Shown here: piece by piece, positions 11,331-24,628 of the stretch
Numbering within the stretch: the first letter of the stretch is position 1
Layout of the letters: the number at the start of each line of letters is the position of its first letter
From: Ulota crispa
Taxonomy: Eukaryota; Streptophyta; Bryopsida; Orthotrichales; Orthotrichaceae
Reading direction: 5' to 3'
Assembly: GCA_963920765.1 (NCBI GenBank)
Contig: OY987246.1
Span: forward strand, 22,949,167-23,013,166
Length of the DNA: 64,000 nt
Program-made: the position numbers and the translations under genes
Notes under the pieces: generated by a model
Seen by the model: the letters and a program-made list of their open reading frames with translations, nothing else
Told to the model about the DNA's origin: nothing
Databases searched by the model: none

Positions 11331-12162
11331 TAGTTTCTGTCAATTGGGGGTTCAGACCAATATACGGGGAGGGCTGAGGTTTGGTTATGTGACTTGAAGA
11401 CTTTCCAGTGACATAAGATTTTTTTGGACGAGGTACCAACCCCAAAATGATCAATTAAAAAATCAATTGAGGAGGATAAAAAAAGTCTCTGCTATTTGGC
11501 CGACCATCTCACCTTTGCTTAGGATGTTTACCATTTTTGATTTATGATATCCAGATTTAAGCCAAGATGGAAAGTTTGTTAGGAAAATTATTTCAACAAA
11601 ACCTTTAAAATTAAAATTAAACTAGAGCTTGAGATGGCACAAAGAGGCAATTGAGTGAGAGGAGCCCAAGTGAGAAAAGTCTCGAGTTAATTTTCTCCTT
11701 CTTTGTGTTTTTGAGTTTGAGTTGCAAGAGCAATATTGTATTGTGAAGTTGAAGTAAGAATTTAGATGCCTTGCTTAAAATTGCTTTGGAAGGGTTAGAT
11801 GAGGAATTTGATCACATCATTGATGATGCCATACCTTAGTGGAGAAATAAAAGTAAATACCAAATTTGATATGCTAACCCTTTAAGTTGCTTTACTTTCT
11901 TAATTGGCCTTAGTCCAAAAATGCCTCATAATTGATTGGCTTATTTGATTCTCAAAACAATGTGTTGTGTTGAATTACATGTATTATTTTGTTGTACAAA
12001 CGAGCTTTTAAAAAATGCATGAACCCTCTTTTGAATTCACACATTTTTCAAAAGCAACATCCTTATCCTCCAAAAGGCAAAAGCTCAGCTAGATTCAACT
12101 CCTGTCAAGGACATTAAATGATGGAGCCCTCAATTATGCATAAATTCCATTGAAAATGTGGC

Positions 12163-12213
<51 letters not shown>

Positions 12214-12390
12214 GACCATACACATCATAAGTTACTTCAGAAATATGCCAAGAAGAAACTCAAACACCAGGAAATTTGTCTGATGGCAAATAGAAATGAT
12301 AGATTTATATGGAGAAAAAAAAAGAGCTTTAGGCAGCTGCAAGGGAAGAAAAAAAATTGTCCACTCTTGTCAAGAAAACTAAGAAATGTA
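11331..12390. other. Spacer without recognisable gene
   Basis: AT-rich, with no supported coding region. A 45-base A run lies at 12166-12210. No other structure was seen. Confidence 0.5.
12166..12210. repeat. Homopolymer A run, 45 bases
   Basis: An uninterrupted A tract of almost the same length as the one at 6264-6307. The flanking sequences of the two differ. Confidence 0.9.
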
Positions 12391-12646
12391 AGGTAGGAGG
12401 CTCTTATTGGGCTTCTCAAATGTACTATTGTTGTACATGTTGTTTTATTTGAGGAGGTGATCCAATTTAAAGCCCTATGCTAGAACCAATTCCACAAAAT
12501 TCCAAAATATATGAAACAACTTAGGTTAGATGTCAATTTCTCTTCTCTTTGAAGGAAAATTTACTAAAAAAATATTCAAGAAGTTTCACCTCCCCAAAAT
12601 TCAGTTTCAGTCCTTAGATCATCCATTAATGAGCCTCCTCCTACCT
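12391..12646. mobile_element. AGGTAG-family TIR element
   Basis: 256 bp with near-identical ends: AGGTAGGAGGCTC on the left and AGGTAGGAGGAGGCTC reversed on the right. TA flanks both sides. It shares its interior with 1425-1752 and 8785-9110 and is the shortest and cleanest of the three. Confidence 0.75.
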
Positions 12647-13050
12647 TACCAATTTCCTACAGAACTTCCCAGACTGTGATTGAGACTTGAGAACATCTCT
12701 AGAGGATGCCACCTGGCACCCTGGCCCTCGAGCAGGGCATGGGCGATTGGGCGCATGCATTTCCGCATTTCTGAAGCGCCTGCCATTTTGCACATCCCTA
12801 ATATACAGTTCTGGCACCAGGATTCAATGCAAATTAGTTACAAGAGTATCTTCAGCAGTAAAACAAGTACTTTACTTTGCCGTGTATCTATAGAGACATT
12901 CTCAATAAGTTAGTGGGCGTCAGACTCAATGAGTGGGGAGATCCGAAAAGCAATAAAAACTCAGCCAAACAAAATGACAGGAGAACCAATTGAAATATGG
13001 ATGTACTAGACAAAATCTTACCAAATTTTCCAAAAATGATTACTTGTAGT

Positions 13051-13982
13051 TTAACCCCTAAAGGTCCAAGTGTCCCCTCAGGGGACAAATGGACCTCGGG
13101 CATGTACCTCTCACTAAATGAATTTTTATAATATTTTTAAAGGATGATGGGGAATTCAAAAATGTACATGCACATCTAATTCTTTCTTCATTTTGACATT
13201 TATTGAAGATTTTTACATGAATTTTTGAACAACAAGGGAGCATAGGCAATTTGGGCAGCCCAAAAACTTTTTTAAAATTTTCATTTTTTTAAAATAAAAA
13301 TCTGAAATTCCTTAGATTTTTACAAATGTGGGAAGCTTTGAATCATTCAATTCCGATTTATGAGTGAGAAGTTTTGGTTTGCAAGTAGGTATGGGATTTC
13401 CAAACCTCCATTCCTTTTGCCCTTTGTAAAATTTGGTCCTTTAGTTTTTTTTTTTTTTGATTTTTTTTTCCCAAGTTGTAGTAGACTAAGATTCCTTGGT
13501 TTTAACCATTTGGATTAAAGTAATTCAGATTTCTCAATTTTACATAAATCCTTCAATTTTGCCTAATGTATATGCAAATTTCTTGGCCTTCCAGCATTGC
13601 AAGATTTTACAAAGTATGATTCACACCTCCAATTCATTTGAAAAGTCTCCCACACTTACCTAACTTGGTCTTGTACATGGGAAAAAAAAACCTCAACTTT
13701 GCGTAGAGCAAATTTTTTGATATAGGAGAGGTTTAAGGCTTTTGAATTTTTTGGGCAATAGGGAAAAAAACTTTTTTTTTTACTTTAGATGTGAATATCT
13801 TACTCTTATACATCTAGAATGAGCTGTTTTTTTCTCCACAAGTACATGCCATAGTCTAGGGCAAGATCCCAGTGTTGGATTTTCCAAAAAAACATGTTTC
13901 CCTACCTTTCTACTCATTCCCCTAAAAGTGGAGTTTTTAGTGACTTTCATAGAAAAATGGGCTTAAGCCTTTAGGGGTCAAA
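13051..13982. mobile_element. TTAA-family element, non-palindromic form
   Basis: About 930 bp from TTAACCCCTAAAGGTCC to GCCTTTAGGGGTCAA (the last flank would be TTAA with one change). Collinear with 20210-21148: both carry GACTAAGATTCCTTGGTTT and CACACTTACCTAACTTGG. No ORF of note. The left half also matches the arms of the palindromic copies. Confidence 0.75.
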
Positions 13983-14154
13983 TATATAGGTACTATTTGG
14001 TGCATGCACTCAAAAAATTTGGTAAAATTTGAAAAATGTTTGATTATTACTAATGAAGTTCAAAGTCTCCCCAAACTATAACCCATGAATGATGTGCAAC
14101 CAGAATGTGGTCGGTTTCTAGTGTGTTTTTGGAACCCTGGTCTTTAATGGGTTA

Positions 14155-14761
14155 AGGTGGGAGCACTCAGTAATGGCATCACCCTTGACACATAGTGGTC
14201 ATTCTAAAAGTTAAATTTAGGTACACCATAGATAACAGGAATTACTACCGTGACACCTTGAATTGCTAATGGGACACCCTTGGTGAGCATGAAATGTGAT
14301 TTTGAATGTTGATTTTTTAATTTGGATAAAAAGATTTGTTTCACTTTCATCATCCCAATGCTATACTAAAAAATAGGTGTGCTTAAATTTGAAACTAAAA
14401 ATATAGGACTTTTGAGTTACTTATAGCAAAAAATACATCAAAAAATAGTATTGGTGCAATACTATTTCAACAAATTTGTATTTGTCATGTTTTCTTTCAA
14501 AGAGGTGGTAATGCCGTGATTGAGTGAATGATGGTTCACTTGGATAAACCAAAAATAGCTCTAAATTATCAAATTTCATACTCACAAGGGGTGTCTCGTT
14601 AGCAATTTAAGGTGTAGCAATAGTAATTCCATAAATAACTTATCATCTTGGTTAATGGCAATAAGCTATCTATGGTGTACCTAGATTTAAGTTATAGAAT
14701 AACCACCTTGAATGGAGAGTGAGGGCATTAGGTACACTGTTTTTATTGGGTGCTCCTACCT
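14155..14761. mobile_element. AGGTAG-family element hosting a nested insertion
   Basis: It begins AGGTGGGAGCACTC after TA and ends GGGTGCTCCTACCT. Inside the ends are inverted arms around TTTAGGTACACCATAG, repeated inverted as CTATGGTGTACCTAGA. A 393 bp Mutator-like element (next entry) lies between the arms. The right flank reads TT rather than TA. Confidence 0.6.
14238..14630. mobile_element. Mutator-like MITE, GGAATTGCTAA family, nested
   Basis: The ends are GGAATTACTACCGTGACACC on the left and GGAATTACTATTGCTACACC reversed on the right. Flanking 10-mers ATAGATAACA and ATAAATAACT agree at 8 of 10 positions, the 9-10 bp duplication expected of Mutator-like elements. Relatives: 57381-57768 and 60751-61095. 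Confidence 0.7.
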
Positions 14762-16134
14762 TTGGAAGTTTTGGGGAGGACATCATTCTTGGATGATTCG
14801 AGTGTCACATGTTAAAAAACACCTATTTAGAAACCTTCAATGAAGCAAAACCAAAAAATTGATCATTTTCCACTATATGTTCCAACTTGGTGGTGTAATC
14901 TATAACCTTAACGAACCCGTTAACTTATCTAATTCATGAATCTAATAATGGCTTCTGATTTATAGTTACCATACACCTTTTTAAAAAGAAGAATTTTATT
15001 ATAAGTCAAGACCACTTCAGCTTTCTAATTCATGTATTGGCACTCCATACTTGGATTTTTTGTTTTGGATTATTGTAATAGGAATGGAAAACAATTTGAA
15101 ATTGGATGAAAGAAACGTGCTCATGATCCAATTCTATTGATCTTGTTAACATAAATAGGATGGAATATAGAACATCTTTAGAAATTACATTGAATACCTC
15201 ATAGTGCACATTTTAGAAATAAAAGCTATGAAACCTTATGTTCAAATGAATATATTACGTCAAATATTGGAGGTTTTTGAATTTCATATTTTCAAAATCA
15301 AGGCTTGTTGTCACCTTATCTCCTAACAATAATCATCATCATCTAATGACACATGGTAATAAATATTATAGTCTATGAACAATAAAGTGCTTATGTTCAT
15401 TTTTAACAAAGATTTGAATCTCAACACAACTTGGCTTTAGTACATAGTAGGGTTGAAACCAAGCCACCTTTGAATATCAGGTCTTGATTAGGGCCCTTTG
15501 CATTCTAAAAAGTGGTAAACAACAAATTCTAGCTCTTGAAAAGAGTAATATAAAAGCTCACTTTATATCCATAAAATAAACTTTAAAAGACATCATGCAC
15601 ATAGGGTGATGTGATTGTCATTGTTGTCATATTTGGCAAACCAAAAGAATTATCAATTTCAGATTTCCAAATTTTGCATTAGGTCCACCCTTTGTAAATG
15701 GGTCTAACTCAATTTTTAGAAGACTGTTTTGTCAATATACTCATGGACAATGGTTTTGAAAACAACAAAATGATGAAGTGTGTAACTAAATTTTAAACTA
15801 TCCAAATTTACAAATAACAATTCTAATACAACCCTAACAACATTGGTTTGCAAACCATCCAGAGATGCATGCAAAAATGTAGGGGACCTCTCAATGTTCA
15901 AAGGCATAGAAAGTTCATAATTCCACAAATAGTTCATAAGCAATTATATATGTCAATCTTTTTTTTATCCTATTTAGAATATGTAGTGAAATATTGGTAG
16001 TTCATTATTTTTTTTTGACAATCTCTCACTTCAAACTAACTCCAAAAGTTGACCTCAGCTAGCTAGGGCCTTGTTTATATTGACATTGAAAAAACTTCCT
16101 TGAGGTCCATGGTTTGTCATTGAAATGTAAGCTT
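14762..16134. other. Spacer without recognisable gene
   Basis: AT-rich sequence, short ORFs only, no internal repeat detected by eye. Confidence 0.45.
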
Positions 16135-16402
16135 TTGGAGGTGGGAAATGTTATAACGTGAGTGGTGATGAGTCATGAGCAATGAGCTTAGATTTTTTGT
16201 CAAAGCATTAAATTTCACCTACAATTGTGTACATATGGCCTTAGAATTGTGCATTTAGAACTTTCATCTCTTGAAAAACTTATCATTTTTTTAGTTTTTT
16301 TATTGATTTTGAGCTCAAAATCAATTCTTGCTCACAAAATCTTGGTGCACTGCTCATGGCTCACCGTTTGAGGCTCACAAAATAGTGTTGTTCAGCCCTA
16401 AC
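16135..16402. repeat. Dispersed repeat, GTGAGCCATGAGC family
   Basis: About 270 bp, similar in inverted orientation to 24065-24350 and also related to 52664-52915. Shared phrases are GCTCATGGCTCAC, CTCACAAAATCTTG and ACTTCTTGAAAA-like blocks. One end reads GTGTTGTTCAGCCCTAAC. The borders are approximate and the superfamily unknown. Confidence 0.55.
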
Positions 16403-16958
16403 TTCCACAATAAATAATTGTGAAAGTTTATTATAGATTGAGCTGGCTAGTAAACAAGCTAAAGTTGTGATCACTCATTGGATTAAAATGTAATGCTCCA
16501 CCAACAAATGGAATTTTGTCTTGTACCGGTACTAACTTAGTTCGATGGTGGAGCACTAATGTTCATTGTGACGGCTGAAACGTAATTTTGGCTCCACAAA
16601 ATAAAATATTCACATTTGATAGTCACTTTTTATTTTTAAACTTTAACATTTAGGTTATATGTTGTTTCATTGATCTATTGTAATGTTGTTTCATTGATCT
16701 ACACAATATTTTCCATTATTGTAAACTAACTGCAATGAGTTTCTTTTGGTGTGATCACACAAACATGGTTGGCTAGAGAGATTGTTGAGACTTTGGTATC
16801 AACTTGCCCAAGTATTTGGTGGAGTGACCAAGGTTTGACTAGGTCCTAAGTCACGCAAGTTTTTCATTGAGTGATTGAGTAGTTGTTTGTTGAATTGAGC
16901 AAATGTCGGACATGTGGTTGTTTAAAATTGTAGAATTGTTAACGCGTTATTCATTAAA

Positions 16959-17360
16959 GGGAATTGATATGCATACCACACTTGACTATCTCACCACATC
17001 CAAGGGCAAATTTTAGATTTCTACTATTAAAAACCTGAATTTGAGAATTTGGAATTTAGATTTGGACTTAGGGACCTAGATTTTATCTAGAATCATCAAA
17101 AAAGGTTGTAATTGAACAACACCCAATGAAAAAGCTTAGCTTGGGAGAAAAGTATTACTATTACTTTTGTTTATAAAAAAGATAAGCTTTTTCATTGGGT
17201 GTTGTTCAATTAGATTTGTTTTTGTGATTCTAGGCAAAATTGTGGCCTCTTAGTCCAAATCTAAATCCCAAATCTCAAATTCAGGTTTTTGATGGTAGAA
17301 ATCTAAATTTACCCTGGGATGTAGTGGAATAATCAAGGTGTGGTACGCATATCAATTCCC
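16959..17360. mobile_element. Mutator-like foldback element with 9 bp target duplication
   Basis: 402 bp with TIRs of about 170 bp: GGGAATTGATATGCATACCA on the left and GGGAATTGATATGCGTACCA reversed on the right. The 9-mer TTCATTAAA lies directly outside each end (16950-16958 and 17361-17369). The insertion site is the left end of the palindromic element at 17361-17492. Related copies: 50560-50970 and 52328-52956. Non-coding. Confidence 0.85.
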
Positions 17361-17492
17361 TTCATTAAATTGGGAAAAGTGGCATTTTGGGACTTTTGAA
17401 ATTTGTATTTTTTAAAGAGTATTCAATGAATAATCTTTAAAAAACATAAAATCTAAAAGTCCCAAAACGTCAAATTTTCCCAATTTAATGAA
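17361..17492. mobile_element. 132 bp palindromic MITE, interrupted at its left tip
   Basis: TTCATTAAATTGGGAAAA on the left pairs with the reverse of its right end, TTTTCCCAATTTAATGAA. The complementarity runs inward through TTTTGGGACTTTT. The neighbouring Mutator-like element has duplicated its first nine bases. Confidence 0.75.
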
Positions 17493-17689
17493 AAACCAGT
17501 TCTGTTGTTTTTTTCATAACTACAAAACAGAACTCCGGTCCTATTAAGCGCCACTTTGAATTCAAGGGCACATTTGTTCAAAGCTGAAAGACTTTTTCAC
17601 AAAATATAGAAGGTTCTTCTATTATTTCATTGTCCTGCAAATTATAATGTCTATTTTCTTTTATTTTTTGTTAATGAAAAATTCATAGT

Positions 17690-18313
17690 TTAACCCCTAA
17701 ATGCCTAAGGCCTTTCTTGAGCTTTTAGGAATTAAAAGGCTAGTATTCTAATAAGTTGTCTCAAGTGTTTTTAAATTGTAACTATACAAGTTCAAACTAG
17801 ATATGTTAGAGATTACACAAGAAAAGAAAATACAACAACGTCAATTCTAGATTGAAAGATTATAATGTTTGATCATGGGGGTGTTAAAATTGCAAACATG
17901 ACTTCTAATCTTTCAATCCTCATTTCACATGTTAGATCTAAAAAGTTGGTCACCAAAAAATATAAGGTTAAAGAACACAACATATATAACTCCAATCACT
18001 TTAGAACTTTCCATAATCTCTTCTAAATTTCTTTTAAATGAATTTCTAGTGTAAAATTTTCTCCAAGATCTAGTGTATTTGAGGCTCATTTCCAATAGCT
18101 CTCAACACTAAAGTACGTCAAGATCCTTGTACAAATCTTGAATAGAAATACCATAATCAATCATTTTGAAAATCAGATTTTTGGTGCTAAAACTAGACTT
18201 CAAAAAGAATAGTTTAAAAATGTAAACTACTAAAAATAGCAACTTAGTTAAATTTCATGAATTTCAAAGTATTGTCAACACCAAAATTTGGTGCCTTAGG
18301 CATTTAGGGATAA
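17690..18313. mobile_element. TTAA-type element
   Basis: The left end is TTAACCCCTAAATGCCTAAG and the right end GCCTTAGGCATTTAGGGAT, forming a TIR of about 20 bp. The left flank is TTAA; the right flank (ATAA) has diverged. The interior is shared with 1-271. Confidence 0.65.
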
Positions 18314-18599
18314 AAAAAATCTCAGAAAAGAAGTTGGCAACAACTGATTGATGTTGAATTTTCTGTTGAAAGTAGACCTACTACTATGGCACCTCTGTCA
18401 TATGAACAAGCCTCTGAAAATGGGGCGTCCATAAATCTTAAAGTGATATTTGCAAAGAATGGAGTATCCTATGAAGAATAGAATTTGAATGTTGATTTTT
18501 AACAAGGAAAAAAATGGATTCCACGATTTGCTAATGTTGCATCTCTAAAGCTTCAAGTGTTTGTGTGTCATGTAACATTCAAAATTTTCTATTAACACC

Positions 18600-18770
18600 A
18601 TAAGTTCAAAATCATAAAGCATTAGGTGTCAATTTGTCATCCAACATTTGAAATTCAAAAAGAGGGAGGGAGAGGAAAAGGTCGGGAAGGGGAGGGTGAA
18701 AAGTCACAAGAAGATAAGAGATACATAGTGTAAAGAGCGTGCAAGGCATGTTTGTAACATCTTAATTATG
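18600..18770. repeat. Purine-rich dispersed repeat
   Basis: An order of short phrases (AAGCATTAGGTGTCAA, GGGAGAGGAAAAGG-like, AAAAGTCAC, AAGGCATG) recurs at 32100-32290 and, more loosely, at 60440-60740. It probably marks another non-autonomous family; the ends were not found. Confidence 0.4.
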
Positions 18771-19183
18771 GATGACAATCTGGAAAGAGAAAAAATGCAG
18801 TACTTGCAAGAAAAGGAAATCCAGTTTTTTCTCAAAAAATAATTTCAGACTCCATTTTTAATGAATTTGTCTATTCTTTGTAAATTTTGCATTGCCTCTT
18901 CTTTTTTCCTTCTCTTTTCTTTTTTTTGTCCTACCCTGACGTGAACTTTGAATCGAATATATGCGTATCCAAATTTACTTTTCATTTTTTCGTGAAGGGG
19001 AGTAAACGAGCTTGAACTTTTTAATTGAAGATACGCTGATTAAAAAAATCATAACAAACCCAAAAGCTTGCTCTTTTTTTTTTCGGTGTATGTTAACAAA
19101 AACTCTTGACACAAAAAAGATGAAGTAGGAAGTGAGCACGGTGATCAAAGTTTTCAAATTTATTGCTCAGGATCACACGGTGC

Positions 19184-19347
19184 GTTTTATAACTTCTGTT
19201 TGAAACTCGTTAGCCTCATTTACTTGTCTGTTGCCTTTGGATGAAGGAATAAGACATCTTACATGGTTTTATAACTTTTGTTTGAAACTCGTTAGCCTCA
19301 TTTACTTGTTTGTTGCCTTTAGATGAAGGAATAAGACATCTTACATG
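19184..19347. repeat. Tandem duplication, 82 bp period
   Basis: Two almost identical 82 bp copies (19184-19265 and 19266-19347) beginning GTTTTATAACTTNTGTTTGA. They differ at only a few positions, so the duplication is recent compared with most repeats here. Confidence 0.85.
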
Positions 19348-19368
19348 TATAGTGAATCTTTAGAAGTT

Positions 19369-19605
19369 TTATCCCTAAATGTATGAAAATACCTTTGTTG
19401 CTAATACAATACATGATATTTTTCTTGAATTTGGAATGGATCCACACATTTATTACATTTGAGATCAACAAAAAAATTAGAACATAAATCAATGCAATTT
19501 TATTTAGGTATTTCAGATCCCAAATGAGAACTTTTAGATAATGGGTAGCAAATGTCAATTATGCAGCAAAGTATCTACTAGCCCAATGGGACGTTTAGGG
19601 GTTAA
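19369..19605. mobile_element. TTAA-type short element
   Basis: 237 bp from TTATCCCTAAATGT to ACGTTTAGGGGTTAA. The TIR is short and diverged and the left flank has one change from TTAA. Confidence 0.5.
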
Positions 19606-20209
19606 ACATACCATTATTCAAACACCAAGCTATAGTTACAATACTAATCCCACTTGGTTTTGAATATATATGAATATTATTTCGCTACGCTGTTCTGTAT
19701 TATGTAATTTCACAATTTCAGTAATTTGAATTAATTACTGCATAGTCTGAGAAGTTACCTTTTAATTGCAATAGTATTGAGTCTTAAAACGTACACGGAA
19801 TTCCTTATAATCACGCTTTGCAAAGAACACATCTTCTCTTATTGCTCAACAACCCAAAATATATAACTCAACTGAAAGTTTACTTTGGATAGTTATTTTT
19901 TTCACTTTGAAAATTTGGATAATTATTTTTTACATTTTGGATAATCACATGTAGATACGTGAATACTTGAGAGTACAGAAACTTGCAAATCTCATACAAT
20001 AATTATAACAATATGATTTTGATAGAATAGTTAAATATCAACCAAACAGTATTAATTTAAAAAAATACAAACATTAAGCTTTGTAAAAGAAAAATGAAAT
20101 TCTATCCAAATTCAGCTAAAAAATAATTACAACATAATGAAAAAAATACAATATCTTAGTATTGTTGTTTTGTTATCCATAAGATTTCAAATTATGAAAA
20201 TATAGAATT

Positions 20210-21148
20210 TTAACCCCTAAAGGACCATTGTCCCTTACAAGGATAAATGGGATTTCAGGCATGTACCTATGATTAAACTACTTTGCATAATTTTTTGAAA
20301 TTTTTACTAAAGATGGGGAATTCAAAGGTTTGCGTGGGCATCTAATTTTTCCTTTATTTCAACAATTATTGAAGAAGTTATGCATGAATTTCTGAAAAAC
20401 AAGGGAGAGCAGGTAGCCAAATTTTTGTTTTTAAATGTTATTTTTTCAAAATAAAAATCTAAAATTGGTTCTTTAGATTTATACATAGGTGGGGAGCTTT
20501 GAATCATTTGGTTTCAATTTATGAGTGAAGAGTTTTAGTTTGTGGGCAAGTACGGAACTCCCATACCTCCATTTCTCTTGCCTTTGTTTCTTTATTTTTT
20601 TGTGCTCTTTGTGAATTTGTTTTTTAACTTCTTCTTTTTCCAAGTTGTAGTAGACTAAGATTCCTTGGTTTACACCATTTGGATGAAAGTAACTCAGATT
20701 TCTGAATTTTACATAAATCCTCCAATTTTGCCTAGTGTATATACAAACTTAATGGCCTTACGGCATTGCAAGATTTTACAAAGTATGATTCACACCATCA
20801 ATTCATTTGAAATTCTCCCACACTTACCTAACTTGGTTTTCTATATGGAAAAAATAAACCTCAACTTTGCGTAAAACAATTTTTTTGATTTAGGGGCAAT
20901 TAAAGGCTTCTGAAAATTTTGGGCAGAAGGGATTTTTTTTTTTTTTTCACTTCAAATGTCAATATCTCACTCCTCTACATCTAAAATGAGCTGATTTTTT
21001 TCCACAAGTACCTCCCATAGTCTAGGGCAAGATCTTTGGGTTGAATTTCCAAAAATAATTGTTTTTCCTACCTTTCTACTCATTCCTCCAAAAGTGGCAA
21101 TTTTCAGTAACTTTCACTAAAAAAAGGGCTTGGTCCTTTAGAGGTTAA
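20210..21148. mobile_element. TTAA-family element, non-palindromic form
   Basis: 939 bp bounded by TTAA on both sides, with ends CCCCTAAAGGACC and GGTCCTTTAGAGG. Collinear with 13051-13982 throughout. It provides the empty site for the CACTA miniature nested at 59619-59748. No coding potential. Confidence 0.85.
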
Positions 21149-24064
21149 GTAATGTTATAAAAACTTAAAACATGGAAGGTTTGGATTAAGCTTGAAATCA
21201 ACATTGTCATACTCCTCTAATCCATGTTGTTACACACTTATATGTCATATATAATTAAATATGTATGGATACTGCAAAGTTCATAAATAATAATTTGATT
21301 AGTTTTTAGAGATTTTGCAAAAAAGTTGGGGTCTCTCAACATTTTGTTTAAATATCTAGAGATGTCCCAATGGTTGGCTTGTATAAACATTGGAAGGTCC
21401 CTAATGTTTAGCATAATCTTTTATACACATGTTCCATAATTACATAAATAGTTCATATTTATGTGTACAGTCCATATTTGGTTTAATATGGCATTTTTGA
21501 TTACATTAGGAAACTCTTTCTGATGACTTTCTCATTGATTGCACATGGCATGGAGACGAGCATGGAGAAGTGGAGAACCCTAAATATAATCGCATCATTG
21601 TTACTACCGAATTACTGATGTATGGAAATATGAGCACATATGGTAAATAAGGGCACTTCATCGCTTCAGGCTCTTTATCCAAATTTAATCGCTAAATTTT
21701 AGGATTTCTATGTTTTGTACTGTTTAGAACTTGATTGACTATTTTTTTTGGTAATATTGAATTGCATACTTCAACTCGTCAAAGAGTAACCACGCTCTAG
21801 TCCAAAAAGAGTTGCTTCTATTATTTGGATTCTAAAAAGTTGTTGCATAATCACACAAGTGTTTGTTAAAAGAGGTGCTAATCTCTAAGTATGTAGATAT
21901 ACGCTCAAGCATGATAAGATGACATTTTTTCATTTTTCAAAGGTGGTTTTGGCAACCGTTCTCAATAAAAGACAAAAATTGACCATCACTTTTGCACATG
22001 GATGTACATTTTTTCAAATTTGAAAAATTTAAAAATTTTCTATACACTTTCTATATTACAACATTTTCATCTTAGATCCAAATAATTTGATACCACTTTC
22101 AATATGTTCATGTGAGCATTGGGTGTATCATTCACTTCAAACAAAATGATGCATCTCAAATATGGTTTGGTTTTATGTGAATGAAAATGTGCAGAAATCA
22201 ACCACATTGCTGTAAACCAAGCCTTGTAGGTTTACATTATCATGTCACAATTAGAAAAACCGTTGAACAAGTGTCAATATATGAAGTCACCATTTGTGCC
22301 TCCTCATTTTGTTCCTTCTCGCACTTGAAATGCTCAATTTATGAGTGATCCTACTACTACTTATTGATACTTTAGGCAAATAAACTTTTATAACACACAT
22401 CTCCTCCATAAACTCACTCTAACTTACAAAGAAATTTGAATTCTCCCTCTTTTCCAATTCTAGGCATTTTTTTATTGATAACTTGCCTTGAGTTATGTTC
22501 TTACTTGATTTTACAAAGGAAGTTAATAAATTTAGATATACTTTTGAAAGTGACTTACTTTGTTACCACTTATCACCACCCACAGCTGTAATTGCCACCA
22601 GCCCTTTTTTTTTGGCACCATGGAGCCAGAAAGCACCACTTGAAAAAAGCTGGTGAAAAAACATAAGGGAAAAATAAAGAAAATAAAATAAAAGTAGCCA
22701 GACAACAACTTAGGGTTTTAAGGGCTTGGCTAGAAAACTTCAGCCTTGGTCATAGTCATCGACACCTCTAGAGATCATGCGGCATCTCTTATTTTACTTC
22801 AAGGGCCAAATTGCTACAAGTTATAGGACAACCTCACATCCATGAATGAAATTTTGTATTTTTAAATATTCTAACATGTGCAAATATGAACTGCATTGTC
22901 CATTTTCTTACAAAAAATCTACCAAGTGCTAAATGACACCATTCTTTTTAGCAATTTTACCCTTTTTCCTTGAATCTAATTATCTCTAATGCTTGGAGAA
23001 CTCAACAATTTTGAGCAATATAGCCACTTTAGCACAAAAAAGATTCCCATAGTGCCAGAAATTTTCACTAATTTTTAACACACTATGCTAGATTCACCAT
23101 ATCTACAATCCACTATTGCCACAACAATTTATTGATGGATATGAAGTACTCTCCAAGTGGACAACTGTTCAAAATATAACGTAGCCAATCTGGCTTTCTG
23201 CCAGAACCAAAAAAAAGGGGCAATTTGCCACCTTTGATTAGTCATTTTTTCTATTACTACAGTAGTCAAAAGTGGGAAGGACAAACACTGAGTGTCATTA
23301 TAACCGTATCCCAATGTGTGATAAATATACACATTTACATTTACAATATTTTGTATTTTTATAGTTTCGTGACTTAAAATTGGTACTTATTCCACTAAAT
23401 GAAAATACAGTACTATACATTAAGTACCTACTCCAGTACCTGGCTATCAGATACTTTTCAGTACTGCAGTATTCAATACAGCTCTAGATGTAGCTCTACA
23501 TCTTTGGGTGCGGTTCACACTATATCCCAAGTCCCATTAAATTTTCAAATTTTAATTATGGTCGATAAACAACAAGTTTGTCTGACAACACTTTAAAAAA
23601 AGTAGAAGATGACAATATTTTTTCTCTTAGAAACAATACTATTTTTTTGTAAAGGAAAACAAATGATCGTGAAAAAAAACATTCAAATAGGTGAACTCAA
23701 TATTTTGAAAAAAAAAAACTTGGTTTGGATGTGGTCATCATGTTGTACACTCAGAGTAGGGAAGAGATTGTAAAATTGGGATTTACAGTTTCAATTAATG
23801 GTCCAAGATTTTGATTTAGTTGAAAATGCCTATATGGAAATATTTTTGAAAATTTTGGAGCCAAGGAAGTAGGATACTGCTCTTATAATTGGGTTTAGCA
23901 GAATTAGAAACTCAATTTAGGAACGATTTTTGTACTTCGATTTTTTTTGTAGGAGTATTCATGCATTTTGGGTGTTTCCTTTTGCCCTTGACAACTTAAC
24001 AAAGTTGGAAATTGGTGACAAATTAGAATATGGGACATAGCCTGAAGTGCTCCTACGTGATCTC
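21149..24064. other. Spacer without recognisable gene
   Basis: Nearly 3 kb of AT-rich DNA with only short ORFs. I looked for transposase, reverse transcriptase and exon-like blocks and found none. It is probably decayed repeat sequence. Confidence 0.4.
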
Positions 24065-24350
24065 ACTTTATGCTTGACTTTATGTAAGTAAATGTTGGAC
24101 AATGCTGTTTTGTGAGCGTAAAATAGTGAGTACATGAGTGGTGAGTCAAGATTTTGTAAGTTGGAATCAAATTTGAGTCAAAATTAATGAGAAAACTTAC
24201 AAAACAACAAATTTTTCAAGAGATGAACATTTATAATGCACAATTATAAGGCCTCATGTACACATTAATAGGTGAAATTCAATATTTTTATATAACTCTA
24301 GGCCCACAGCTCATGGATTCCTGCTCATGATTTAGCATTCTCCAGTAAAT
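24065..24350. repeat. Dispersed repeat, GTGAGCCATGAGC family
   Basis: A relative of 16135-16402 in the opposite orientation, sharing GTTTTGTGAGC, CAAGATTTTGTAAG and ACAATTATAAGGCC. The ends are approximate. Confidence 0.5.
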
Positions 24351-24628
24351 GTTCAATAAGATGTAGACGTTTTGTAAGCCAAAGAGCATACTATGCCATA
24401 TTCATTAAATTGGGAAAACTAAATTCCCAAGTTGTAATTCACCTTAAACCGAGTGTTTCTCTTTAAACCGTTTAAACACCAGATTTGAAGGTATCAGATT
24501 TGGTATGAGCCACTGAGATTTTGTCCCTTGCAAATTCCTTCTCTCGGGTGAGGGCACATGTACCAAGAAAAACGTTGATGAAACCTAGAGCTTGGTTTAA
24601 GGTGATCACCTTAAACCTAGTTTATTCC

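Noticed and set aside
6264..12210. The two A runs as poly(A) tails of retroposed transcripts
   Set aside because: No processed gene or SINE-like body precedes either run and no flanking duplication is visible.
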